Origin: Bacteroidaceae bacterium
Lineage (GTDB): Bacteria; Bacteroidota; Bacteroidia; Bacteroidales; Bacteroidaceae
Reading direction: 5' to 3'
Assembly (NCBI GenBank): GCA_900770655.1
Contig: CAAGLA010000004.1
Span: 1 to 11,874 of the forward strand
DNA length: 11,874 bases
Numbering within the stretch: position 1 is the first letter of the stretch; each line of letters opens with the position of its first letter. Below the pieces are notes generated by a model. That model saw only the letters and a program-made list of their open reading frames with translations. It had not been told where the DNA came from and did no database searches. The translations under genes were made by a program, and so were the position numbers. Below, piece by piece: positions 5,011-11,874 of the stretch.

Positions 5011-7842
5011 ATGGCCACAGATGACAAAGGGAAAATAGAGGTCTATGGAGCGCGTGTCCATAATCTTAAGAATATAGATGTGGAGATACCGCACGACTCG
5101 CTCACCGTAATTACCGGCTTGAGCGGCAGCGGAAAATCGTCGTTGGCATTCGACACGATATTTGCCGAAGGTCAGCGCCGCTATCTTGAAACATTCTCCA
5201 CATACGCCCGCAACTTTCTTGGCGGAATGGAACGCCCCGATGTCGACAAGATTACAGGTCTCAGTCCCGTAATATCAATAGAGCAGAAGACAACCAACAA
5301 GAATCCCCGTTCAACGGTGGGTACGACAACCGAGATATACGACTACCTGCGTCTCTTGTTCTCCCGTGCAGCCGATGCCTATTCATACCTGTCGGGCGAA
5401 AAGATGGTAAAATATACCGAAGAGAAGATACTCGAAATGCTTCTCACCGATTACGAAGGCAAGCGCATTTACATTCTCGCTCCTCTTGTGCGTGCCCGCA
5501 AAGGCCATTACAAGGAACTTTTTGAACAGATGATGCGTAAAGGCTATCTGAATGTACGTATAGATGGCGAAATGTGCGAAATGTCGCGCGGAATGATGCT
5601 GGAACGCTACAAGAACCACGATATTGAGGTTGTCATCGACAAACTCGAGGTCAGTTCTAAGGATGTGCTGCGGCTTAAACAGAGCCTTGCTGTTGCGCTT
5701 GCGCAGGGCGACGGTCTTGTAATGATAATGGAGATGCCGTCGGGTAGTGTGCGTCATTACAGCAAGCGTCTTATGTGTCCCGTCACAGGCCTTTCGTACA
5801 AAGAGCCGGCACCGCATAACTTCTCGTTCAATTCGCCACAAGGGTTCTGCCCCAAATGTAAAGGCTTGGGAGTGGTGAATTGCGTAGATATAGACAAGAT
5901 AATCCCCGACCGTACACTGTCGGTGTACGAGGGTGCTTTGGCGCCGCTTGGCAAGTATCGCCGTACATCAATATTCCAGCAGATAGAGGCGGTGCTCGAA
6001 CGCTATGGTGCCGGCCTTAAGACGCCGGTAGAGGAACTGCCCGAAGAGGTTATAGACGAACTCCTCTATGGCTCACCTGCACCGTTGAGGCTAAGCAGCT
6101 CTTCGGAAATGTTCTACGACAGCATAGCAACATACGACGGCATAGTGAAATATATCCAGCTGCAGAAGGATACAGGCGTTTCGGCCAAAGAACTGCGATG
6201 GGCCGAACAGTTTTCGGTGATGCAGGAGTGTCCCGAATGTGGAGGCTCTCGTCTTAACAAAGAGGCGTTGCACTACCGCTTGAACGGAAAGAATATCTTT
6301 GAACTTGCATCAATGGATTTGGTGCAGCTGCACGCTTGGCTTAGCGACCTCGAAAGCCACCTCAGCGAAAAACAGCGCGTAATAGCCGGTGAGATAGTTA
6401 AAGAGATTCTCTCCCGCATAGGCTTTCTGCTCGATGTCGGTCTTGGATATCTCTCGCTCAACCGTTCATCGGCATCGTTGTCGGGCGGCGAGGGGCAACG
6501 CATACGCCTTGCCACTCAGGTGGGCTCGCAACTGGTAAACGTCTTATACATACTCGACGAGCCTAGCATAGGACTGCACCCGCGCGACAACGATAGGCTC
6601 ATAACATCGCTTAAGTCGTTACGCGATTTAGGAAATACCGTTATAGTGGTGGAGCACGACCGCGATATAATGTTGGCATCGGATTACCTCATAGATTTGG
6701 GCCCGAAAGCCGGCCGCAAGGGGGGAGAAGTGGTCTTTGCCGGCACGCCCAAAGAGATGCTTAAAGGCAATACAATGACCGCCCGTTACCTTAACGGGCT
6801 TGAAAAGATAGAGCTCCCCGCAGTGCGTCGCAGCGGCAACGGGGCAGCTATTAAACTTTTTGGAGCCCGCGGCAATAACTTAAAGAACATAGATGTAGAG
6901 TTTCCACTCGGTAAACTGATATGCGTTACAGGTGTTTCGGGCGGAGGAAAATCGTCGCTCATAAACGAAACACTCCAGCCAATACTTTCCAAACATTTCT
7001 ACCGTGCGCTTGCAGAACCTCTGCCCTACAGCCGAATAGAAGGAATAGAACACATAGACAAGGTTGTTAATGTAGACCAGTCTCCGCTTGGGCGCACTCC
7101 GCGCTCGAACCCTGCCACATATACGGGAGTCTTTTCCGATATCCGCAACCTCTTTGTTGAACTCCCCGAAGCCAAGATACGCGGTTACAAGCCCGGCCGT
7201 TTCTCGTTCAATGTCACAGGCGGCCGTTGCGAAGCCTGCGGCGGAAACGGTTACAAGACCCTTGAAATGAACTTCCTGCCCGATGTAATGGTTCCCTGCG
7301 AGGTGTGTCACGGCAAACGCTACAACAGCGAGACGCTCGAAGTGCGTTACAAAGGAAAGTCCATTGCCGATGTTTTGGATATGACAATTAATATGGCGGT
7401 AGAGTTTTTCGAGAATATGCCGGCCATACTAAATAAAATAAAGGTGCTTCAGGACGTAGGTCTTGGGTACATAAAACTAGGCCAGCCCTCTACAACCCTA
7501 TCGGGTGGCGAGAGCCAAAGAGTGAAGCTTGCTACAGAACTTTCAAAGCGCGATACTGGAAAGACCCTTTACTTGCTCGATGAACCCACGACCGGGTTGC
7601 ACTTCGAAGATATAAGAGTGCTTATGAATGTAATAAACCGTCTTGTCGATAAAGGCAATACAGTTATAATAATAGAGCACAACCTCGATGTAATAAAAAT
7701 GGCCGACCACATTATAGATATGGGCCCCGAAGGAGGCCGCGAGGGTGGTGTGGTTATGGCTACCGGTACCCCAGAGGAGGTGGCGGCCAAAGGAGCCGGT
7801 TACACAGCTCCCTATCTTGCTCAGGAACTAAAACGCAAATAA
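5011..7842 (+). CDS. uvrA: Excinuclease ABC subunit A (UvrA)
   Basis: UvrA is the damage-sensing ATPase of nucleotide excision repair. It dimerises, loads UvrB on damaged DNA and leaves. The 943-residue length is normal. The protein has two ABC ATPase halves. The first has Walker A GLSGSGKSS (36-44), signature LSGGEGQR (490-497) and Walker B LYILDEP (512-518). The second has Walker A GVSGGGKSS (641-649), signature LSGGESQR (830-837) and Walker B LYLLDEP (853-859). The C-terminal zinc module is complete (Cys740, Cys743, Cys763, Cys766), as is CPECGGSRL (407-415). The first zinc module is unusual: Cys256, Cys280 and Cys283 are present, but the usual second cysteine is Thr259 (CPVTG). The gene begins 56 bp after the CHU_C gene and may be co-transcribed with it. 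No separate promoter was recognised. It converges with the glycosyltransferase gene across a 33-bp gap without a clear terminator. Confidence 0.98.
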   Translation: MATDDKGKIEVYGARVHNLKNIDVEIPHDSLTVITGLSGSGKSSLAFDTIFAEGQRRYLETFSTYARNFLGGMERPDVDKITGLSPVISIEQKTTNKNPRSTVGTTTEIYDYLRLLFSRAADAYSYLSGEKMVKYTEEKILEMLLTDYEGKRIYILAPLVRARKGHYKELFEQMMRKGYLNVRIDGEMCEMSRGMMLERYKNHDIEVVIDKLEVSSKDVLRLKQSLAVALAQGDGLVMIMEMPSGSVRHYSKRLMCPVTGLSYKEPAPHNFSFNSPQGFCPKCKGLGVVNCVDIDKIIPDRTLSVYEGALAPLGKYRRTSIFQQIEAVLERYGAGLKTPVEELPEEVIDELLYGSPAPLRLSSSSEMFYDSIATYDGIVKYIQLQKDTGVSAKELRWAEQFSVMQECPECGGSRLNKEALHYRLNGKNIFELASMDLVQLHAWLSDLESHLSEKQRVIAGEIVKEILSRIGFLLDVGLGYLSLNRSSASLSGGEGQRIRLATQVGSQLVNVLYILDEPSIGLHPRDNDRLITSLKSLRDLGNTVIVVEHDRDIMLASDYLIDLGPKAGRKGGEVVFAGTPKEMLKGNTMTARYLNGLEKIELPAVRRSGNGAAIKLFGARGNNLKNIDVEFPLGKLICVTGVSGGGKSSLINETLQPILSKHFYRALAEPLPYSRIEGIEHIDKVVNVDQSPLGRTPRSNPATYTGVFSDIRNLFVELPEAKIRGYKPGRFSFNVTGGRCEACGGNGYKTLEMNFLPDVMVPCEVCHGKRYNSETLEVRYKGKSIADVLDMTINMAVEFFENMPAILNKIKVLQDVGLGYIKLGQPSTTLSGGESQRVKLATELSKRDTGKTLYLLDEPTTGLHFEDIRVLMNVINRLVDKGNTVIIIEHNLDVIKMADHIIDMGPEGGREGGVVMATGTPEEVAAKGAGYTAPYLAQELKRK

Positions 7843-7875
7843 CATTGCCCGTCTTTGCCTACGGACATAGCAGGC

Positions 7876-8859
7876 TTAATTCTGTGCTTTGGGATTTTCC
7901 TCTTTGTTTAACAATTCCAACAGCTTGTGGTATATATTGTCCTCGTCTTCTAAAACATTCTTGTTGGGTCTGTGACCAAGTTTGTGGATAGAAACCTTTG
8001 ACAAAAACCTGTCTAATTTATTAGATTGGTCGTGTTCTCCCAAATGTTTTATCAGTTCTATGCAAAGGTAGCTGTTGACTATAGGCATTCTTGCAACCAC
8101 ATTGGGGTATTCCCCGGCAATCATTCCAAAAAATAGGTGAAAGATATAGTAGTCTACAACGCAATCATACCTTCTCCAGTATTCGAACAGCATCTCTTTC
8201 AGCAGCACAAGCAGATGGTTCCCTTTATTTGAAGTTATCATCCAATTAGAGATACCTTGTCTGGTCCCGTTCCTGCTTATATATTGAGGCATAAATAATT
8301 GGCAGTCGAATATTTCTTCCGGATAATTTCGCCCCGTTATCATAACGGTAGAATCAATCCACGTTCCACCATATTTGATTAAAAGCTCAAGTCTAATCAA
8401 GTCGGAGAACAACGCTTTGGGAATTACTTCTTTAGCATATTTCTCTTCAATAAAGCGAGGTAATGAAATATATTCGGAGTAGTTATCGGCAGTGATGATG
8501 ACAAAAGTTCTCCCTTTAATCCACTGTTTCTGAGACTTAAGGCAGGCTTTTACAATATCGGGTGCCTTGTCAATACCTTGCAGCCAACAAAACCAAACAT
8601 ATTTATTCTCTTCATCTTTAGAATACGTTTGTTCAGGCTCGTTTACAGGCTTATAGCTGTCGGAAAGAAAATAGTTGAACTCTTTAATCAGTTTCGGCTC
8701 AACCTTATAACGCAGCTTTGCATACTCTTGTCTGAAACTTTTGCCCATTAGCAATGCATTCCCTCCGACTTTTAGTAAGTCGAACAGAAGTCCCATTTTG
8801 GTAAAGGTCTTTACCAAGCGTAGTCCGCCACCTTCTCTGAATCTTGCCCAAGCTTTCAT
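7876..8859 (-). CDS. Glycosyltransferase of the capsular polysaccharide synthesis (Caps_synth / GT32-like) type
   Basis: The 327-residue cytoplasmic protein has the two landmarks of this family. VWFCWLQGIDKAPDIVKACL (88-107) is the nucleotide-sugar-binding start of the GT-A fold. FSDLIRLELLIKYGGTWIDS (151-170) carries the short Asp motif (Asp169) where metal and donor sugar usually bind. Residues 1-85 are basic and lack a signal peptide. The donor and acceptor sugars cannot be read from the sequence. Related genes usually sit inside capsule or O-antigen clusters, but this one stands alone between uvrA and a tRNA gene. The sequence is visibly more AT-rich than uvrA, with more AAT, AAA and TTA codons, as is common for horizontally acquired glycan genes. 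The start at 8859 is the only obvious ATG near the N-terminus. No strong promoter was found immediately upstream. Confidence 0.85.
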   Translation of the reverse strand: MKAWARFREGGGLRLVKTFTKMGLLFDLLKVGGNALLMGKSFRQEYAKLRYKVEPKLIKEFNYFLSDSYKPVNEPEQTYSKDEENKYVWFCWLQGIDKAPDIVKACLKSQKQWIKGRTFVIITADNYSEYISLPRFIEEKYAKEVIPKALFSDLIRLELLIKYGGTWIDSTVMITGRNYPEEIFDCQLFMPQYISRNGTRQGISNWMITSNKGNHLLVLLKEMLFEYWRRYDCVVDYYIFHLFFGMIAGEYPNVVARMPIVNSYLCIELIKHLGEHDQSNKLDRFLSKVSIHKLGHRPNKNVLEDEDNIYHKLLELLNKEENPKAQN

Positions 8860-9126
8860 ATTTCTCTACCGATAAATTCGTTTTTCTATGTATGTTGTTT
8901 TTTTGTTAAAAACCAAACCCGACAGCTTGACTAATCAGGGGCTATCGGGAATAAACTATGTAAAGATAGTGCAAACGAGCGAGATAGCCAAAACTTGTTT
9001 TGGCATTTCAAAAGGCATTTCAAAGCGAGTGCAATAATTTTGCATTGTAATCATAAAAATCCACCCCTTTTTGCTACTGAACCGTAATACCGGCTTGCCG
9101 TGCCGGCGTAAAAGGTGGAAGGGGAC
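8860..9126. other. Structured spacer between the glycosyltransferase and tRNA genes
   Basis: No confident gene is seen here. The stretch contains a hairpin at 8918-8949, a perfect 8-bp inverted repeat GCCAAAAC/GTTTTGGC (8987-9004) with a TT centre, and the 11-mer GGCATTTCAAA twice at 12-bp spacing (9002-9012 and 9014-9024). It also contains a TGCAA/TTGCA inverted repeat (9030-9044) and a nested fold at 9061-9118 built from CCACC/GGTGG outer arms and CCGGC/GCCGG inner arms (9090-9094, 9102-9106). A plus-strand TAATTTTG at 9035-9042 fits the -7 consensus. A 32-codon minus-strand frame (9054-8956) contains a doubled FEMP motif that comes from the direct repeat. I do not consider it a gene. Confidence 0.6.
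8908..8949 (-). terminator. Possible minus-strand terminator or attenuator upstream of the glycosyltransferase
   Basis: The arms CCCGACAGC (8918-8926) and GCTATCGGG (8941-8949) pair over nine positions with one C-A mismatch. The 14-base loop can itself form a small TGA/TCA pair. On the minus strand the stem is followed by TTTGGTTTTT, so it resembles an intrinsic terminator. It lies about 50 bases before the glycosyltransferase start, so it could end a leftward transcript or attenuate that gene. Confidence 0.4.
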
Positions 9127-9157
9127 AAAAAAAAGGAACTCAGTTGAGTTCCTTTTT
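9127..9157. terminator. Intrinsic terminator of the tRNA-Arg gene, probably bidirectional
   Basis: The arms GGAACTCA (9135-9142) and TGAGTTCC (9145-9152) are perfect complements, extended by five A-T pairs on each side. On the minus strand the stem is followed by a run of eight T (complement of 9134-9127), starting one base after the tRNA 3' end. On the plus strand it is followed by five T. Confidence 0.9.
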
Positions 9158-9158
9158 G

Positions 9159-9232
9159 TGATCCCGACAGGATTCAAACCTGTAACCTTTTGATCCGTAG
9201 TCAAATGCTCTATTCAGTTGAGCTACGGGACC
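9159..9232 (-). tRNA. tRNA-Arg (anticodon ACG)
   Basis: The 74-base gene folds completely. The acceptor stem GGTCCCG/CGGGATC has one G-U pair. The D arm is GCTC/GAGC, the anticodon stem TTTGA/TCAAA has loop CTACGGA, and the T arm is ACAGG/CCTGT with loop TTTGAAT. The discriminator base is A. The anticodon ACG is at 9198-9196 and should be edited to ICG, reading CGT, CGC and CGA, the usual arginine codons in the neighbouring genes. The 3' CCA is not encoded and must be added after transcription. The gene has its own promoter and terminator. Confidence 0.97.
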
Positions 9233-9261
9233 TTTTTGTTGTCCTTGTTGTTTGACGAGTG

Positions 9262-9292
9262 CAAAGGTAGAACTATTTTTTATATCTGCAAA
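9262..9292 (-). promoter_or_regulatory. Bacteroidota promoter of the tRNA-Arg gene
   Basis: On the minus strand TTTG (9292-9289) is followed after exactly 19 bases by TACCTTTG (9269-9262). This is a full match to the Bacteroidota housekeeping promoter TTTG-N19-21-TAnnTTTG. Transcription should start about 20-25 bases before the tRNA. The promoter lies in the spacer 38 bases after the stop codon of the patatin gene. Confidence 0.85.
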
Positions 9293-9329
9293 ATATTTGT
9301 CGACTTTTTTTCTTTTTTTTGCTCTTTTT

Positions 9330-11612
9330 TTATTCAAAGAACCTTTCGTTGAACATAAACCAGCCTAGTGTAAGGCCTATATTTACACTGCTTTTGTGTG
9401 AACTGTAATAGTTTACGAATGCACTTACAGAAATGTTGGAGAATTTTGCCACTGCTGTAACGTCGAATATATATTGGAAGTCGTTGAAGCGTTTTCTTGA
9501 GTAGCTTGCTGTGCCGTTAGCATTCTCTTTTATCATACGGTAGGGGGCGAAGGCATATATGCTTGGCCTGATTTGAATGAAACTGTTTAGCGACAGGATT
9601 GGTGTTACACCTCCTGCAACGAACTGGTTGGCCCTGAATTTTGGGTCGTAATTGAAAATACTGTTCATTGTTGGTGTGAATGCTCCGGCCTGCATCATTG
9701 TTGCTTGGTAGGTCTTTGACAAACGGCGGGTAGAGTAGTATAGCTGAAGGTAGGTGCCAATGGTGAGCTTGCTGCTTAGTCTTATGTGGTCGCGCCTTGT
9801 GTAGCTTATCTGCAGCCACGACTGGTGCTGTTCGTTGTTGGCAAACTTAATGGCACCGCGGTATTTCTCTTTCCCTATATAGAAACCGGCTGTCAGCGAC
9901 TCGTATGAGCCTCTGTTGGGAAATACTTTTGCATTCAGTGTGTTGCCTTCGAATTTGATGTTTCCGCCAAAGAGGGTAATGTCGTTGCGGTCGAAGTTGG
10001 GCATATCGAGGTCTACAATGCTTGTAGGCATATATTCATCTTTAATATCGGCTACTCCTATACTGAATTCCGCTTTCTTGTGGTTGAGGAACGGGAATGC
10101 AAGTTTCATCTTGGCAAATACCTCTCTCTGGTGGTTCAGAGCTACTGAATTCTCTTTTGAAAAGAGGTATTTCATATTGTAGTAGTCGAATGTGGAGTAT
10201 GAGCCTATGAAATTAAGTGATATAGGCAGGTCGCTGAGGAAGTTTATGCGTTCCGACAATTGTATGTTGTTGTATACCTTTCCCAGCTGCCCATCGAGAA
10301 TGAACTCCTTGAAGTGGTTGTTGAGGTTGCGGTAGTGGAGCCCGAAATATATCTGGTTCGATATGTTGGTAGACACTCCTGCTCCCAGCTTGAATGTAAA
10401 GCGTGGGTTTACTTTTACATCGAGGTGTAGGGTGTATGCACAGTCTGTGTCGGAATATATGGCGTGCGGGATAATCTCTTCTATGACATTTCCCGACATA
10501 AGACTGTAGTATCCCCGTTTGCACTTGTCGTAGTCGAATGTTTCATCTTCCTTCTGGAATTCTCTTATAATAGACCTTTCCTGTTCTTTGCTCACTCCCG
10601 TTACAACAACTCTGTTGAAGATTAGCTCCGGGGTAGAGGCTCTGAATTCTCTGCGCTGCTGTGCAAGCTGGGTACTGTCTTTGCGCCGTTCTATGCGCCC
10701 GGCAATGGAGTCTATGAATTCTGTGGCATAGCTGTATCCTGCATTTGTGACATCGTCTATCTTGTGAAAGTCGAGTAGCTTGACACCTTTTATATGCATA
10801 TTGAGCATAATGCCTTTTTCGGCCGGCAGGTTATAGTCGCTGCGGCCCATAATAAGGTTTTCTACTTGGCTCATTATATCCCTTTCGCTTGGCAGTGGCG
10901 GGTTATCGCTCACTACGCTGCCAATAATTACGTCGGGCGCAAAATCGCGCTCCATTACATCGTGTGGGAAATTGTTGTACAGGCCGCCGTCGTATAACAG
11001 CACGCTGTCTCTCTTTATGGGCTTGAAGAAGAAGGGGTAGCTCATTGATGCACGCACGGCATCACCCAAGTCACCAGTGGAAAATATTATCTGTTGCTTG
11101 TTATGGGCATCGGCGGCAACACACCTGAAAGGAACCATAAGATTGTCGAAGTCGTTCTTGCAGTTTGCTGTCGCACCGGCAAAAATCTCCATAAACCCCA
11201 AGTTCATAGGGGTGGTATTTACCAGATTCACCGTAGGGGTTACAATATGGAGCGAGTCCTTTATGTCGAAGTGTATGCTGAGAAGGTCTGGTACATCCCT
11301 GTTCTTTTTGAAAAAGAACATATAGTTCTGGTCCATAGTGCCCGTGTACCAGCGCTGGAAATCTTCGCTCTTCATAATGCCTATCATCTCGTCGGGGGTG
11401 TAACCCATTGAATACAGCGCCGCTACAATGGCGCCCATTGATGTTCCCGCTACATAATCTATGGGAATGTTATTCTCTTCGAGCACCTTTATTACTCCAA
11501 TGTGCGCAATTCCACGCGCCCCTCCACCGCTCATAACAAGGCCAACCTTCTGCGCAGCAAGGGTAGAAGGTATTGTTGCCAAAAGCAGCAGTAGGAGCAA
11601 TAATTTTTTCAT
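9330..11612 (-). CDS. Patatin-like phospholipase fused to an outer-membrane barrel (PlpD/type Vd-like)
   Basis: The 760-residue protein begins with a signal peptide (MKKLLLLLLLLATIPSTLAA). The patatin domain follows at about 22-300, with oxyanion loop GGGARG (29-34), nucleophile GTSMG with Ser58, and the second dyad residue Asp208 in DGG (208-210), so the Ser-Asp hydrolase site is complete. Residues about 329-401 look like one POTRA-type domain (IFNRVVVTGV...YTLHLDVKVNP). Residues from about 405 to the end are amphipathic strands of a BamA/TamA-like barrel, closing with LGWFMFNERFFE. This is the architecture of PlpD from Pseudomonas, in which a lipase is attached to its own outer-membrane translocator. 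Bacteroidota proteins of this type are common but their substrate is not established. Phospholipase A activity is an inference from the intact dyad. The gene appears monocistronic: upstream is an AT-rich spacer, and downstream the tRNA has its own promoter. The start at 11612 puts the signal sequence at the N-terminus. Confidence 0.93.
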   Translation of the reverse strand: MKKLLLLLLLLATIPSTLAAQKVGLVMSGGGARGIAHIGVIKVLEENNIPIDYVAGTSMGAIVAALYSMGYTPDEMIGIMKSEDFQRWYTGTMDQNYMFFFKKNRDVPDLLSIHFDIKDSLHIVTPTVNLVNTTPMNLGFMEIFAGATANCKNDFDNLMVPFRCVAADAHNKQQIIFSTGDLGDAVRASMSYPFFFKPIKRDSVLLYDGGLYNNFPHDVMERDFAPDVIIGSVVSDNPPLPSERDIMSQVENLIMGRSDYNLPAEKGIMLNMHIKGVKLLDFHKIDDVTNAGYSYATEFIDSIAGRIERRKDSTQLAQQRREFRASTPELIFNRVVVTGVSKEQERSIIREFQKEDETFDYDKCKRGYYSLMSGNVIEEIIPHAIYSDTDCAYTLHLDVKVNPRFTFKLGAGVSTNISNQIYFGLHYRNLNNHFKEFILDGQLGKVYNNIQLSERINFLSDLPISLNFIGSYSTFDYYNMKYLFSKENSVALNHQREVFAKMKLAFPFLNHKKAEFSIGVADIKDEYMPTSIVDLDMPNFDRNDITLFGGNIKFEGNTLNAKVFPNRGSYESLTAGFYIGKEKYRGAIKFANNEQHQSWLQISYTRRDHIRLSSKLTIGTYLQLYYSTRRLSKTYQATMMQAGAFTPTMNSIFNYDPKFRANQFVAGGVTPILSLNSFIQIRPSIYAFAPYRMIKENANGTASYSRKRFNDFQYIFDVTAVAKFSNISVSAFVNYYSSHKSSVNIGLTLGWFMFNERFFE

Positions 11613-11839
11613 TTCTGTTCTAAGTATTCAGCTATCTTGCAAAAATATGAATATTTTTTATAAAAGTCTGTACTAAATGCTGCCTTTAATTTTCATTTAA
11701 TATTTAAATACTTTTTTTAGATAAAAGACATTTATGGGGTTCAGTAGAAATTTACTGTGGGTAATATTGTACTTATATAATTCTTTTTAGGCCTAAATAT
11801 CTTATTCCAAGTTCGGTTTTACCCTTAATCTGTTATCTT
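11613..11839. other. AT-rich spacer upstream of the patatin-barrel gene
   Basis: No gene is supported in these 227 bases. A minus-strand -7 match is described separately. A 12-bp perfect palindrome TTTAGGCCTAAA lies at 11786-11797, without a loop or a following T run on the minus strand, so it is not a convincing terminator. Confidence 0.5.
11640..11647 (-). promoter_or_regulatory. Candidate -7 box for the patatin-barrel gene
   Basis: On the minus strand this reads TATTTTTG, matching TAnnTTTG, 28 bases before the start codon at 11612. No TTTG occurs at the ideal -33 spacing; the nearest is TTTAG around 11677-11673. This would give a short leader of about 20 bases. Confidence 0.35.
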
Positions 11840-11874
11840 TTATTCTTCTTGCGGTCTCTCTATTATGTCCTTTG
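11840..11874 (-). CDS. Possible last codons of a leftward gene entering from the right edge
   Basis: One minus-strand frame reads KDIIERPQEE and stops with TAA at 11842-11840. Its codons (AAG, GAC, ATA, GAG, GAA) fit the neighbouring genes, and a charged tail is a common protein end. Another frame stays open to a TAA at 11804-11802 but uses more AGA/AGG codons. Ten codons are too few to identify a product or to be sure the frame is real. Confidence 0.3.
   Translation of the reverse strand, partial: KDIIERPQEE

Noticed and set aside
5383..5841. 152-codon frame antisense to uvrA
   Set aside because: It lies wholly inside conserved uvrA sequence and has no recognisable domain.
7843..7875. Terminator between uvrA and the glycosyltransferase
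   Set aside because: Only a 4-bp CCGT/ACGG pairing with no T run is present, too weak to call.
8956..9204. 82-codon minus-strand frame, including a 32-codon version from 9054
   Set aside because: The longer form starts inside the tRNA gene and crosses its terminator. The shorter form owes its FEMPFEMP sequence to an 11-bp direct repeat and has no recognisable family or clear promoter.
9304..9331. Runs of T just after the patatin gene as its terminator
   Set aside because: On the minus strand, where the patatin gene is transcribed, these are A runs, and no hairpin precedes them.
9140..9337. 65-codon minus-strand frame running across the tRNA gene
   Set aside because: Its C-terminal half is simply the tRNA-Arg gene read as protein, a well-known type of false gene call. 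The frame also covers the tRNA promoter.

Overview
The window looks like chromosomal DNA from a Bacteroidales bacterium (phylum Bacteroidota). Four things point there: promoter-like TAnnTTTG boxes, paired in one clear case with an upstream TTTG; signal peptides ending in A-Q; Bacteroidota-typical families (CHU_C/gliding-motility C-terminal domain, OMP_b-brl_2 barrel, LysM plus periplasmic-binding-fold fusion, patatin plus outer-membrane barrel); and a tRNA gene without an encoded CCA. Genus cannot be decided from the sequence alone. There is no phage, transposon, CRISPR array or toxin-antitoxin module. This is mostly ordinary core chromosome with an envelope theme.

Left part (1-4216). A membrane protein, open at the left edge and read leftwards, is divergent from rfbB (dTDP-glucose 4,6-dehydratase, 268-1404). 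rfbB converges on a two-gene leftward operon, and the two are separated by a 38-bp perfect palindrome that should end transcription from both sides. The operon, in order of transcription, encodes a secreted protein with three LysM domains and a type 1 periplasmic-binding fold, then a small outer-membrane beta-barrel protein. Their reading frames overlap by ATGA.

Middle (4217-7842). A short secreted protein ending in a CHU_C domain is followed on the same strand by uvrA (nucleotide excision repair). A perfect 29-bp tandem duplication covers the 3' end of the first gene and the spacer before uvrA.

Right part (7876-11874). A capsular-polysaccharide-type glycosyltransferase gene, visibly more AT-rich than uvrA, converges on uvrA. 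Behind it lies about 300 bp without a confident gene but with several hairpins and short repeats. Next comes a tRNA-Arg(ACG) gene with its own clear promoter and a terminator one base after its end. The last large gene encodes a 760-aa patatin-like phospholipase fused to a POTRA-like segment and an outer-membrane barrel. An AT-rich spacer and perhaps the last codons of another leftward gene close the window.

As a set, rfbB and the glycosyltransferase suggest surface-glycan synthesis. The LysM/barrel operon and the patatin-barrel protein are envelope proteins. uvrA and the tRNA are housekeeping genes. The least understood parts are the LysM/periplasmic-binding fusion with its coupled barrel partner, the short CHU_C protein, and the structured spacer at 8860-9158.
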